From Psychrobacter sp. UBA3962 (lineage in GTDB: Bacteria; Pseudomonadota; Gammaproteobacteria; Pseudomonadales; Moraxellaceae): 64,000 bases of DNA. This document shows positions 9,512 to 18,901 of the stretch, in pieces; the stretch's first letter is position 1, and every line of letters starts with the position of its first letter. Under the pieces are notes generated by a model. The model made no database searches. It worked only from the letters and a program-made list of their open reading frames with translations, and had not been told where the DNA came from. The translations under genes were made by a program, and so were the position numbers. The stretch lies in NCBI RefSeq assembly GCF_002385225.1, contig NZ_DGDC01000033.1, forward strand, positions 1 to 64,000, in the 5' to 3' direction.

Positions 9512-9988
9512 AAAGACGCCTCGCCTGCTGTTTTCAGCAATTACTGAATGGGATAGTCACTCAAAAGTAGAGTAACAGATAATTATAACAAAATTCGCTA
9601 TTCATCTGTAGTCAATATTTCATCAATAAACCCTTATAATTATTAAGGTTATAAGCGCCGATTGATTAATAAAATTAATTATTTAACCTAGTTAGGCTTA
9701 TCTATTTGCAGCCTCCCTGGCAGAAAAGTTGCGTAACCTCATTAGAACTTGAAATAATGGGTAATAAAATTTCACATTGTAGGTCTATAACCTAATCAAT
9801 ATTAGCGGTACGCTAAGCCTCCTATCTGTATTTATTTACTTATTTGTTTATTTATTAACCTATATCTACTTAATGCTATTTTTTAGAACTGGTTATTTTT
9901 ACTCTGGGTACCCTTTTTACTTTTTAGCACTTACTACTTATTATTCTTTTATCCTTATCATTTTTATCACTGATATCCTGAGGACTGC
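9512..9988. other. AT-rich divergent intergenic region between mnmG and the M16 peptidase pair
   Basis: This 477-bp stretch has no convincing open reading frame. It must hold the promoters of mnmG and of the divergent peptidase gene. The only marked signal is a sigma-54-like sequence at 9718-9733, listed separately. The last 200 bases are strongly pyrimidine-rich on the plus strand. No repeat or RNA gene was recognised. Confidence 0.6.
9718..9733 (+). promoter_or_regulatory. Possible sigma-54 (-24/-12) promoter
   Basis: The sequence TGGCAGAAAAGTTGCG has GG and GC at the exact sigma-54 spacing and matches TGGCA...TTGC. It points towards the M16 peptidase gene 255 bp downstream. About one match of this quality is expected by chance in a window of this size, so the call is weak. 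Confidence 0.2.
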
Positions 9989-11506
9989 ATGAAACCCTTT
10001 ATAACAACAAATTCTAATTCTCTTGCTAACTCCCCTACTACTAGCCCTGCTAGTAATGCAATTAAAACCCTATTATTGGCTAGTATCACTGCAACGGCCT
10101 TAACGGCTTGTAACAGCATGCCTCATGCCTCTAGTGCCTCCTCAAATAAATCTGCTTTCAGTCATACGGTTGCTAATAATGAGGATACACAGTATCCAGC
10201 CGATGACAGCCGTCATGAGTACCTATTAGACAATGGACTGAAAGTTATTATTAAAGAGGACCACAGAGCCCCTGTGGCTATGACCCAGATTTGGTATTCC
10301 GTGGGATCGACAGATGAGCCAGAAGATAAAGGCGGTATTTCCCATTTATTAGAGCACATGATGTTTAAAGGGACTGAAAAAGTCTCTGGGGCTGATTTTG
10401 ATAGACTGATTGCCAAGTTTGGCGGTGACCATAATGCTTTCACCAGCTACGACTATACTGGCTATTACGAAATGTTCCCAGTAAACCGTCTGGATTTGGC
10501 TTTAGAATTAGAAGCCGATCGTATGACCAACTTACGCTTTGATAGTGATGAGTTCGTCCAAGAATTTGAGCAAGAGCGCAACGTGGTAATGGAAGAGCGT
10601 CGTCAACGTACTGATGACAATCCTCTGGCCAGAGCTTTTGAGAAGTTCCGTAAATTGGTGTTACCTGACAGTCCTAAAGGTGAGTCGATTATTGGTCCTA
10701 TGCAGGAAATCGCCAATACCAATATTGAAGATTTAGAGCAATGGTACAAAACTTGGTATGCCCCCAATAATGCCACCTTGGTCATTGTGGGCGATGTTGA
10801 CCCGCAACAAACCCTAAAAAAAGTTGAACAGTATTTTGGCACTATCCCCAGTAAGAAAATTCCTGAACGTCCGTCAGTATTACAGAAAGGCTGGCGCGGT
10901 TATCAACAGCAAACCGTAAAAGAGACGGTCAATGTACCGACCTTACTTATGGCTTTTAATGTGCCCACTTTACATAGTGCTATGGCAACTGATCTTCCTA
11001 AAAAAGAGGTTTATGACCTACTCATGATGCAGTTCATTATGGATGGCGGTTATGCAGCCCGTTTTGAGAAGAGCTTGGTTCGCGAGCAAGGGTTATTGGC
11101 ATCAGTGGTTTCGTACTACGATTCATACGAGCGTGGTGACGGCTTATTTATGATTCAAGCTACGCCTCGTGAAGGGGTCACTTTGGCTCAAGCACAGCAA
11201 GCTATTTTAGAGCAAGTTGATAAATTTAAAACTGAAGCCATCAGTGAAAAAGAATTGGAGCGTGCCCGTAACAATGCTGTTAAAGGCTTCGTTTTCGCTC
11301 AAGACAGCATGGCCGGTCAAGCTTATATGATTGGTAATCTTCAATCTCGTGGTTTAGACGATCGCCTAATTCATACTCTGCCTAAAGAGTTGGCAAAAGT
11401 CAGTAGTAAAGACATCAATGAAGCGGCTAATAAATACTTGGTAAAAGACAACCTAACCGTGATGTATGTGGAGCCAGTTACTGCTTCAAAATCGACTAGT
11501 AAATAA
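9989..11506 (+). CDS. M16-family zinc metallopeptidase (catalytic partner), putative lipoprotein
   Basis: A 505-residue peptidase of the pitrilysin/processing-peptidase type. The inverted zinc motif HLLEH is at residues 119-123, and the third ligand is expected in the downstream stretch ERNVVMEERRQR. A hydrophobic segment ending in the lipobox LTAC predicts lipid attachment at Cys41, so it should sit in the envelope, after an unusually long 25-residue N-terminal tail. The next gene encodes an M16 protein lacking the zinc motif, and such pairs act as heterodimers. A TGAGGA ribosome binding site precedes the ATG. The substrate is unknown; degradation of small periplasmic peptides is the usual guess. 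Confidence 0.9.
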   Translation: MKPFITTNSNSLANSPTTSPASNAIKTLLLASITATALTACNSMPHASSASSNKSAFSHTVANNEDTQYPADDSRHEYLLDNGLKVIIKEDHRAPVAMTQIWYSVGSTDEPEDKGGISHLLEHMMFKGTEKVSGADFDRLIAKFGGDHNAFTSYDYTGYYEMFPVNRLDLALELEADRMTNLRFDSDEFVQEFEQERNVVMEERRQRTDDNPLARAFEKFRKLVLPDSPKGESIIGPMQEIANTNIEDLEQWYKTWYAPNNATLVIVGDVDPQQTLKKVEQYFGTIPSKKIPERPSVLQKGWRGYQQQTVKETVNVPTLLMAFNVPTLHSAMATDLPKKEVYDLLMMQFIMDGGYAARFEKSLVREQGLLASVVSYYDSYERGDGLFMIQATPREGVTLAQAQQAILEQVDKFKTEAISEKELERARNNAVKGFVFAQDSMAGQAYMIGNLQSRGLDDRLIHTLPKELAKVSSKDINEAANKYLVKDNLTVMYVEPVTASKSTSK

Positions 11507-11597
11507 AGCCACTCCCCTAATCTTTATTTATTACAGCCATAAAATTAAAAGACAGCTATAAAAATTAAAAGCTATAACACCCAAATACGGATTTGAT

Positions 11598-13112
11598 ATG
11601 AACTCACACTTACGTCCCTCTTACGCTCTTAAACCACTTATTGTGGCCAGCTCTCTCATTATTTCAGTGGGATTAACTACGCTTGGTGCCCATGCTGCAC
11701 CTGACTTGCCTAGCGGTGAACATGCTACTAAAGACGTTGATATTACCCAGCCTATCAAAGCGCTTGAAAATCTATCTAGCTTAAAAAATGAGAAAAAACT
11801 AGACTTCTCTATTCCTAAATTTCAACACTTTACTACTAGCAATGGGGTTCCGGTTATTTTTTTCCAAACCAATCAGTTGCCTATTGTTGATGTTGACTTA
11901 AGATTTAACGCTGGTAGTGCTCGCGATGAAAGCATCCGTAAAGACGGTTTTGGTCTTGCCAGCATGGTGGCAGATCTATTGACCAAAGGCACCAAGCAAT
12001 TAGATGAGACTGCCTTCGCAGAAGCCACCGAGCAATTGGGTATTGAGCTTGGCAGTGCCGCTTATAAAGATCAGTTTGTGATCAATCTTCGTAGCCTGTC
12101 TGAAAGTGACAAGCTAGACCCCGCTTTAAAGCTGTTAAGTGATGTGCTAAATGAGCCTAGATATGAAGCAAAAGTTTTAGAGCGTAGCAAGGCTCAGCAA
12201 ATATTAGGGCTAAAGCAGATGATGCAAAACCCCTCTTATCTTGCCAACATTACCTTTAATAAAACGCTATACGGCTCTCATCCCTATGCCCACTCCTCTT
12301 ATGGCACAATAGATAGCATTCCGAATATTGAGATTAAGGATTTACAGCGTTTTCATGATACTTATCTGGTAGCCCAAAACGCCAGCTTGAGCCTCACTGG
12401 TGATTTAACCTTAGAGCAAGCCAAACAAGCGGCTGAGACCATAACCCGACAGCTAAATCAGGGTAAGCCTGCTCCTAAACTACCCCAACCGACTCCCATT
12501 AAAAATAGCAAATGGGTTCATGTCGATTACGACAGCGACCAAACCTCAGTAGTTATCGGCCAACAAGGCCATAGCGTTAGTGTCGATCCTACACAGCTTC
12601 AGCGCCGGAGCGACTTTAGTATTGGCAATGAAATCCTGGCAGGTAGCGGCTTTAACTCACGCTTGATGGGTAAAATTCGTAAAGAGATGGGCTACACCTA
12701 TGGCATCTATGGCAGTATGACAGCCATGCAAGTTCCTGGTCCTTATACTATCAATTTCTCTACCCGTAACGAAAAAGCAGATGAGGCTATTAAAGCCACT
12801 TTGCAAACCGTAGAAGAGACTTTACAACAAGGGGTCACTGCCGATGAGTTCAAATTGACTCAAGAAAGCTTAATCAATAGTTATCCCATGGGCTTTTCCA
12901 GTAATGCCGGCATTAATGGGATGCTAGGTGCGCTCAACTTCAACAAGCTACCCGACAGCTACCTCACCAATTATATCGACCGTGTTGAGAACAGCAGTGT
13001 GAAACAAGTCAATGCAGCGCTGCAAGAGACGTTAACACCAGATAAATTTATTATAGTTACCGTCGGCAAACCTGATATTGCTAAAAACTCTGAGCTTAAT
13101 AAGCTGAAATAA
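11598..13112 (+). CDS. M16-family peptidase-like protein, non-catalytic partner
   Basis: A 504-residue protein with a Sec signal peptide ending at AHA near residue 34 and two M16-type domains. The position where the zinc motif should stand reads DGFGLASMVADLL, without the HxxEH residues, so it cannot bind zinc in the usual way. The second domain keeps the arginine/tyrosine-type stretch FNSRLMGKIRKEMGYTYG, which in active pairs contributes substrate-binding residues. This division of labour is the pattern known for bacterial two-subunit M16 peptidases. It lies 91 bp downstream of the catalytic subunit in the same direction, probably as an operon. Confidence 0.88.
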   Translation: MNSHLRPSYALKPLIVASSLIISVGLTTLGAHAAPDLPSGEHATKDVDITQPIKALENLSSLKNEKKLDFSIPKFQHFTTSNGVPVIFFQTNQLPIVDVDLRFNAGSARDESIRKDGFGLASMVADLLTKGTKQLDETAFAEATEQLGIELGSAAYKDQFVINLRSLSESDKLDPALKLLSDVLNEPRYEAKVLERSKAQQILGLKQMMQNPSYLANITFNKTLYGSHPYAHSSYGTIDSIPNIEIKDLQRFHDTYLVAQNASLSLTGDLTLEQAKQAAETITRQLNQGKPAPKLPQPTPIKNSKWVHVDYDSDQTSVVIGQQGHSVSVDPTQLQRRSDFSIGNEILAGSGFNSRLMGKIRKEMGYTYGIYGSMTAMQVPGPYTINFSTRNEKADEAIKATLQTVEETLQQGVTADEFKLTQESLINSYPMGFSSNAGINGMLGALNFNKLPDSYLTNYIDRVENSSVKQVNAALQETLTPDKFIIVTVGKPDIAKNSELNKLK

Positions 13113-13190
13113 TACAATGAATTTCAGGCTTTAAAAGCACGTGAACAATGCGATAGCCTCCTAAGCTATTGGCTTTTAAGCTTAAGACAT

Positions 13191-13218
13191 AAAAAAAGAC
13201 ACCAAGGTGTCTTTTTTT
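13191..13218. terminator. Bidirectional rho-independent terminator
   Basis: A near-perfect hairpin with AAAAAAAGACACC (13191-13203) paired to GGTGTCTTTTTTT (13206-13218) gives T-tracts in both directions. It lies between the convergent M16 gene and the lipoprotein gene. Confidence 0.9.
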
Positions 13219-13242
13219 ATTAAAAGCAAATGAAGGGGTTTA

Positions 13243-13818
13243 TTATTGAACCTGTATAGTTACTTCATAATCTACCGGCTCATACCTCTGCTCAATACCT
13301 TCGTAGCTCAAACGTATGACATATTTATCCGCTTGATTAACTAAATAGCTACCATTAGCAAAGTCGTAATAAACAGGGCTGATTAAGTTGGCAGCCATAT
13401 GCTTTGGATAATTCTCAATAGATATACTCTGTCCTTTCTTCGGATAAAGGTAGTAATCACAATAAGCATCTTGCATCACTTCATTTTTACGAACTACTTT
13501 TGTTGAACCTACTGGTAATTCAACTAGCTTAGGGCAGGTCTCTTGCTTAGTTGCCGCCAATTTGGCTTTATCAATAGTAACAGAGCCACCACTCTCTTCT
13601 TCCTGCTTTGCTTGTACAGAATCTAACTGAGCTCTTTGCGTTAAAGATGGCAAGCTGGGCCCTTCAATTCTAGGTAATCCTGAATCTGTTATGTCTTGCC
13701 ATTCTTCGTTGGTCTGGGCTGTATGCAGTAGGCTATCAGCAGGCTTACAAGCCATAACTGTAGTCACTACCACGAAACAACTTAATATAGCCAGATACGA
13801 TGACGATCTTATATTCAA
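13243..13818 (-). CDS. Putative lipoprotein of unknown function
   Basis: A 191-residue protein with a signal sequence ending in the lipobox VMAC, so lipidation is predicted at Cys24. The mature region begins with a low-complexity linker and then a domain of about 90 residues with two cysteines (QETCPKL and DAYCDYYL) and an alternating beta-like pattern. The start is TTG at 13818, chosen because a GAGG ribosome binding site lies 8 nt before it and no ATG fits the signal peptide. No family is recognised. It is convergent with the M16 operon. Confidence 0.65.
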   Translation of the reverse strand: MNIRSSSYLAILSCFVVVTTVMACKPADSLLHTAQTNEEWQDITDSGLPRIEGPSLPSLTQRAQLDSVQAKQEEESGGSVTIDKAKLAATKQETCPKLVELPVGSTKVVRKNEVMQDAYCDYYLYPKKGQSISIENYPKHMAANLISPVYYDFANGSYLVNQADKYVIRLSYEGIEQRYEPVDYEVTIQVQ

Positions 13819-14066
13819 ATCTTATGCCTCAAATAGTATATGCCTTCTTATGTCTTACAATGACTTAAAAATGAATGATTTCACATAAAGGATTTAAGGT
13901 TATGAGTTACAGACAATTTAATGAAGGAAAGTTTAGCCAGCGATAACGGTGTCTTAACTAAGACATCATTTTTTCTGAATGCAAATTGATAATAGCAACT
14001 GGCTTAACACATATTATACACGATTTTTACATAAGTATTAAGAATAATATCAGAATAGAGATTGAC

Positions 14067-14963
14067 TTAATTTAAATAGCGACAATAAGAGCCTGAGTCA
14101 GAATTTTCCGCGCCCCAATATCGATATCCTTGGGTGTCTAAATGAATAGCGCCCGTAGCATATAAACCCAGACCAAAGTTATATCTCTGACCTTGGCTAG
14201 ACCAAAACTGACACAGTCTTTCTTTCATACTATTTATATACCAAGGTTGGCCTTCATACTCGGGCACCCAAATATCAATGGCCCCATTACTCATATGCTT
14301 ACTGGCCGCGGCTCCTCCTGCACAAGCATTCAAGGAGGGTGAACGATAAGTGGATCTAATTTCAGCGGTCGGAGGTAGAATCCCTTGCTTCTTTAAATCC
14401 TCATAGAGTCTCAAGGTTGCTACCATATTTGACCAAAGCTCATTAGGGGGAAGCTGATACTGCTCGTAACCACAACGCTCCCAACTACGGGCCGTGGTTA
14501 ACAGCTGATCAAAAGGTGGGACAGCCGGCTCACCCAAATAATTGGCTAAATAACGCTTATATTGAGCTACCTCATTGGCTCGATAGCTATTACTGTTTAA
14601 CCATTGCACATAGTAATAGTTGGTTTCACCAAAGTTTGAGGGCTGGCCGTAATTTGGCGAAGAAGTGCCACCATAAGGACGAATACTGGTATTTTGCTCA
14701 ATAGTCAGTCGATCCGATTGATACGCTTGATCGGACTCTCGAATTAAGTTACCCAAACGATCGGTTTTAGCGGTCTGACGAGTCACTACTTTTTGAGAGC
14801 GATTATTGTTATTAACCACTCTTACCTGTCTTTGCTCATTAATATTGGCCCCTGATGACGACTTTGGGGCTGTGGAACAGCTGGTGCTTAACAGAGCAAG
14901 TGATGCAATGATGCCTAAAGAGTATTTCATCGTGCTTTTCATAGCTTGGTAGTTTCCAGTCAT
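14067..14963 (-). CDS. Peptidase M15-type (D-Ala-D-Ala carboxypeptidase-like) protein
   Basis: A 298-residue envelope protein. The N terminus carries a signal sequence ending in LLSTSCST, a lipoprotein-like but imperfect lipobox. A low-complexity linker of about 90 residues follows. The C-terminal domain has the marks of the Peptidase_M15_3 family: STYRSPSLNACAGGAAASKH, then AIDIWV, then GAIHLDTQGYRYWG. The histidine of SKH, the aspartate of AIDI and the histidine of IHLD are the expected zinc ligands. Such proteins act on peptidoglycan peptides. It is divergent from rodA, 277 bp away. The exact start is uncertain because of three nearby ATG codons (residues 1, 8 and 12). Confidence 0.8.
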   Translation of the reverse strand: MTGNYQAMKSTMKYSLGIIASLALLSTSCSTAPKSSSGANINEQRQVRVVNNNNRSQKVVTRQTAKTDRLGNLIRESDQAYQSDRLTIEQNTSIRPYGGTSSPNYGQPSNFGETNYYYVQWLNSNSYRANEVAQYKRYLANYLGEPAVPPFDQLLTTARSWERCGYEQYQLPPNELWSNMVATLRLYEDLKKQGILPPTAEIRSTYRSPSLNACAGGAAASKHMSNGAIDIWVPEYEGQPWYINSMKERLCQFWSSQGQRYNFGLGLYATGAIHLDTQGYRYWGAENSDSGSYCRYLN

Positions 14964-15240
14964 ATTATTATAGTTAATGTAGTCAACAGGCAGTCGCGAG
15001 GGTTAGCCAGTAGAATAGGTTGTAAATGGGGGATAAAGATAGAGTATTGATACTATCAAATTTGCCACAGTCACGCTAAACTATAGCGTCTCACTTCTTA
15101 CCAAACTATTGCTACTATTTAGATAATTTGATATCTAGATGTCTAAAGCAATACTGCCCTTAGTAAAATGAGTAATTCTGGTGATAATATCAGGTGATTA
15201 GAACCCCTCTCCCTCTGCGAACTCAATAATAAACTGCCTT

Positions 15241-16383
15241 ATGTCAAAGCAACAACAGTATCGATTTTCTCGACAAACTCATCATTTTGGCCGAGATGAT
15301 AGCACTAGCATCTGGGAACGTATTCATATTGACCCCTGGCTGATGCTGCTTCTGCTCACCTTGAGCTTTATTGGCTTGGCTATTTTATATAGTGCTTCCA
15401 CTCAAGATGTGTCCATGATTATTCGCCAATCAGTCAGCTATCTACTGGGCTTCACCGTTATGATTGGTATGGCTCAGATTCCGCCCGGTGTTTATCGAAA
15501 CTTCACCCCATTTTTTTATGTTATCGGTCTCTTTTTATTGATTTTGGTAGAGCTGATTGGTGAAGTACGTATGGGGGCGCAGCGCTGGATTGGTATACCA
15601 GGCTTTGGTAGTGTCCAGCCCTCTGAGTTCTTAAAACTGGGGCTGCCCATGATGTGTGCTTGGTATCTGTCTGGACGCGATTTACCGCCCAATATTGTCA
15701 CCGTATTCTCAACCCTTGCTATAATTGTTTTGCCAGTATTACTCATTGCCAAACAGCCAGATTTAGGCACGTCACTACTTGTGGCTGCCAGCGGAATATT
15801 TGTCTTGTTTTTGGCAGGATTGCCTTGGTGGATGATTGGCTCAGCTGTGGCGATGATGATCCCTACAGTCTGGGTGGGTTGGACTTTTTTGATGCGCGAT
15901 TATCAAAAACAGCGGGTATTAACTTTATTTAATCCAGAAGCAGATCTGTTAGGCGCGGGTTGGAATATCACGCAATCAAAAACAGCCATTGGCTCAGGAG
16001 GCTTGACCGGTAAAGGCTATTTGGAGGGCACTCAGTCGCACCTGCACTTCCTTCCTGAAGGCCATACTGACTTTATTATCGCTGCTTTTTCTGAAGAATT
16101 TGGCCTGTTAGGGGTTAGTGTACTGATGTTTATTTACGCTTGTATTTTGGTACGCTCGTTATACATCGCGGCTATTCACGTTGATACCTTTGGTAGATTA
16201 TTGGCGGGGGCTATCGCCTTATCTTTCTTCGTCTATGTCTTTGTCAATATCGGTATGGTGGGCGGCATTCTACCTGTGGTTGGGGTGCCTCTACCTTTGG
16301 TAAGTTATGGAGGAACTGCCATTATTACCTTGATGGCAGGTTTTGGGCTACTGATGTCGGTCTATACTCATAATACTAGATAA
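15241..16383 (+). CDS. rodA: Peptidoglycan glycosyltransferase RodA (SEDS family)
   Basis: A 380-residue inner-membrane protein with about ten transmembrane segments. SEDS proteins polymerise lipid II into glycan strands; RodA works with PBP2 in cell elongation. Family signatures are present: AQRWIGIPGFGSVQPSEFLKL, a KQPDLGTSLL stretch, LTGKGYLEGTQS followed by LPEGHTDFIIAAFSEEFGLLG, and GGTAIITLMAGFGLLMS near the end. The partner gene mrdA (PBP2), often adjacent, is not in this window. The gene is monocistronic, ending in a terminator 49 bp after the stop. Confidence 0.95.
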   Translation: MSKQQQYRFSRQTHHFGRDDSTSIWERIHIDPWLMLLLLTLSFIGLAILYSASTQDVSMIIRQSVSYLLGFTVMIGMAQIPPGVYRNFTPFFYVIGLFLLILVELIGEVRMGAQRWIGIPGFGSVQPSEFLKLGLPMMCAWYLSGRDLPPNIVTVFSTLAIIVLPVLLIAKQPDLGTSLLVAASGIFVLFLAGLPWWMIGSAVAMMIPTVWVGWTFLMRDYQKQRVLTLFNPEADLLGAGWNITQSKTAIGSGGLTGKGYLEGTQSHLHFLPEGHTDFIIAAFSEEFGLLGVSVLMFIYACILVRSLYIAAIHVDTFGRLLAGAIALSFFVYVFVNIGMVGGILPVVGVPLPLVSYGGTAIITLMAGFGLLMSVYTHNTR

Positions 16384-16431
16384 CTGAGTAATCGTAGACT
16401 CTAGTTTTGCTTATTAAACTCCACTTTCTAG

Positions 16432-16467
16432 ACTCCTATTGCAGATACTCTGGATAGGAGTTTTTTT
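16432..16467 (+). terminator. Rho-independent terminator after rodA
   Basis: An 8-bp perfect stem (16432-16439 with 16454-16461) with a 14-nt loop is followed by seven T residues. Confidence 0.75.
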
Positions 16468-16624
16468 ATAGCCAGATGAATTTATTTATTAATAGCCCTT
16501 AATTTAATCATGACGATTATTAGCGACACTACTTGTCGTATAGAATCTAACCACCCCCCTTAATACATAGGGTCTGAGCCTTATATTTGCTATCATAACT
16601 CTCTATAGTTAATAGGATAAAGAT

Positions 16625-17893
16625 ATGGGTTCAATTAATTATGAAAGGTTACAAGGTAAGTTAAATATTCTAGCCGATGCGGCTAAATATGATGTGTCTT
16701 GCTCCTCTTCTGGTAGCACCCGAAAAAACCAAGGCGGTAGCTTAGGGGATGCTTCAAAATCAGGAATTTGTCACAGCTATACTGAAGATGGCCGATGTGT
16801 CAGTCTGTTAAAAATACTGCTTACCAATCACTGTATTTACGACTGTGCCTATTGCACCTCAAGACGCAGTAATGATACCCCGCGTGCCGCTTTTACTGTC
16901 GAAGAAGTGGTAGAGCTCACCATGCAGTTTTATCGCCGCAACTATATTGAAGGACTGTTTTTAAGCTCAGGTATCTTTAAGGATGGTGATTACACCATGG
17001 AGCGTCTGGTAGAGGTGGCCAAACTGCTGCGTACTCGTGAAGGTTTTAACGGGTATATTCATCTAAAAACCATTCCTGGTGCGAGTAAAGAACTGCTGTA
17101 TCAGGCGGGCTTGTATGCCGACCGATTAAGTGCCAATATTGAGATACCCACAAAGTCCGGACTTGCCCTACTGGCCCCAGAAAAAAGCCATGAACAACTT
17201 CAAGCGCCACTGCAAACGGTGAAAGAAGAGATTATTACCATCAAAGAGAGCCGTAAAAAGCACAAGTCGGCCCCTAAGTTCGCCCCTGCTGGTCAGACCA
17301 GTCAAATGATCGTCGGCGCTAGTAATGAAACCGATCTACAGGTCATTCAGCTTTCTAGTCACTTTTATCAAAAATACGATTTAAAGCGTGTCTATTATTC
17401 TGGCTATGTTCCTATGCTATCAGACAGCCGCTTGCCAGCTGTGGGTACCCCTGTGCCTATGGTCCGTGAAAATCGTCTTTATCAGGCGGATTGGCTAATG
17501 CGCTTTTATGGTTTCGGCGCTCATGAAATCTTAGAGCCAGATGACCCCTTCTTAGACCTAGAATGTGACCCGAAGTTGGCTTGGGCCATTCGTCATCGTG
17601 AGCATTTCCCAGTAAATATTCAAACCGCTCCGTACGAAGCCATTGTGCGTATACCTGGTATTGGGATTAAGACCGCAAAAAAGGTGGTTAAAGCCAGACG
17701 CTTTAACCAAATAACGCTTGAGCACCTAAAGAAAATGGGAGCCGCGGTGAATCGAGCCAAGTACTTTATTGCTACCACTGGTAAAAATGAGCACCTGGCC
17801 CATTTAACTCGGGATAATTTTCGACAATACGTATTGGCCCAAACCCAAACCAAGTTTAAAGACCAACGCAGTGGGCAACTTGCTCTGTTTTAG
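16625..17893 (+). CDS. Putative DNA modification/repair radical SAM protein
   Basis: A 422-residue radical SAM enzyme. The cluster-binding CxxxCxxC motif is at Cys70, Cys74 and Cys77 (NHCIYDCAYCTSRR), and additional conserved-looking cysteines stand at 26, 49 and 58. The C-terminal part has a helix-hairpin-helix, RIPGIGIKTAKKVVKARR, suggesting DNA binding. This architecture matches the family NCBI calls rSAM_link_UDG, which is distantly like spore photoproduct lyase and found next to a partner gene that in some genomes is fused to uracil-DNA glycosylase. That partner follows here. The reaction is not known. AGGATAAAG precedes the ATG as ribosome binding site. Confidence 0.88.
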   Translation: MGSINYERLQGKLNILADAAKYDVSCSSSGSTRKNQGGSLGDASKSGICHSYTEDGRCVSLLKILLTNHCIYDCAYCTSRRSNDTPRAAFTVEEVVELTMQFYRRNYIEGLFLSSGIFKDGDYTMERLVEVAKLLRTREGFNGYIHLKTIPGASKELLYQAGLYADRLSANIEIPTKSGLALLAPEKSHEQLQAPLQTVKEEIITIKESRKKHKSAPKFAPAGQTSQMIVGASNETDLQVIQLSSHFYQKYDLKRVYYSGYVPMLSDSRLPAVGTPVPMVRENRLYQADWLMRFYGFGAHEILEPDDPFLDLECDPKLAWAIRHREHFPVNIQTAPYEAIVRIPGIGIKTAKKVVKARRFNQITLEHLKKMGAAVNRAKYFIATTGKNEHLAHLTRDNFRQYVLAQTQTKFKDQRSGQLALF

Positions 17894-17936
17894 TGGCAAC
17901 TGCTTATACAGTAGAAGCCTATGAGAGGATAAATAA

Positions 17937-18794
17937 ATGCCTTTACACAGTACCCCTGCCTTAACTACACCCACTGTTATTGTCTATGAATCGAGCTTTG
18001 AAGGCTGGCTCAGTGCTGTGTTCTATGTCTACGAGCATAAACTGCAAAATCAGCCGTATCTACAGCTAATTGATAGCAATGACTATCAGCCTTCCCTTAT
18101 CGATACCGCCACTTATGTCGCTGTCGATGAAAATAAAGCCCAAAGAGTGCTTACCAAATTAAATACCTTATTGGGCCGATCAGGAATGCGCCAAATACTT
18201 TGGGGGTTTTTATCTGAAAAAGCAGAGATTGGTAGCATCCTGTTTAAAGTGGTTAAATACGCCCTAGACTATCCCAATCGTCAAGTGCTGCAAGACTTAG
18301 GTAACCTGTCGGTTCTGGAGTTATCACAAACAGTTAAATCAGTGGGGCGTGAAAAGCACCGCATGGAGGCATTCGTCCGTTTTGAGCATACTACCGAAGA
18401 CATCTATTTTGCCCGAGTAGAGCCTGACTTCAATGTTCTACCGTTAATCGGAGAGCACTTTCGCCAGCGTTATCAAGACCAGCAGTGGGCCATCTATGAT
18501 ATTAAACGGGGTTATGGTATTTTTTATGACCAGTCCAAAGCTGTCAATAATAAGCCTGCCGAACTACAAACCATTGTCGATGTGGCAGACGAGGTATTAC
18601 TGAATCCTAGTAGCCTGCATAGCGAGCAGGAAAAACAATATCAAAAGTTCTGGCAAGGCTATTTTGCCAATGTTAATATCAAAGAGCGTAAAAACCCTCG
18701 CTTACACCGACAATATTTGCCGCAGCGTTATTGGAAATACTTAACTGAAAAACAAGTGTTGCCCAATGCTGAGCATCTTAGTCAGTCACGCTAA
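17937..18794 (+). CDS. Partner of radical SAM protein, DUF4130-type probable DNA metabolism protein
   Basis: A 285-residue cytoplasmic protein 43 bp downstream of the radical SAM gene, with a strong GAGAGGA ribosome binding site. It resembles the family named SAM_7_link_chp, DUF4130, always found with this radical SAM family: it opens with IVYESSFEGWLSAVFYVYE, has VGREKHRMEAFVRFE in the middle, DFNVLPLIGEHFRQRYQDQQW and ends with HRQYLPQRYWKYLTEKQ. In some bacteria this domain is fused to a uracil-DNA glycosylase-like domain; the present protein stops after the DUF4130-type part and has no glycosylase domain. Its role, presumably in DNA repair or base modification, is inferred only. Confidence 0.85.
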   Translation: MPLHSTPALTTPTVIVYESSFEGWLSAVFYVYEHKLQNQPYLQLIDSNDYQPSLIDTATYVAVDENKAQRVLTKLNTLLGRSGMRQILWGFLSEKAEIGSILFKVVKYALDYPNRQVLQDLGNLSVLELSQTVKSVGREKHRMEAFVRFEHTTEDIYFARVEPDFNVLPLIGEHFRQRYQDQQWAIYDIKRGYGIFYDQSKAVNNKPAELQTIVDVADEVLLNPSSLHSEQEKQYQKFWQGYFANVNIKERKNPRLHRQYLPQRYWKYLTEKQVLPNAEHLSQSR

Positions 18795-18901
18795 TTTACC
18801 ACTTCCGTAAATTTAACATGCACCTTGTTTTTTGCTTCATTTTCACTGACAATGTGCGCAATCCATTGCTTTGTTATCCACTAACCTGCCCAGTTGCTAC
18901 T

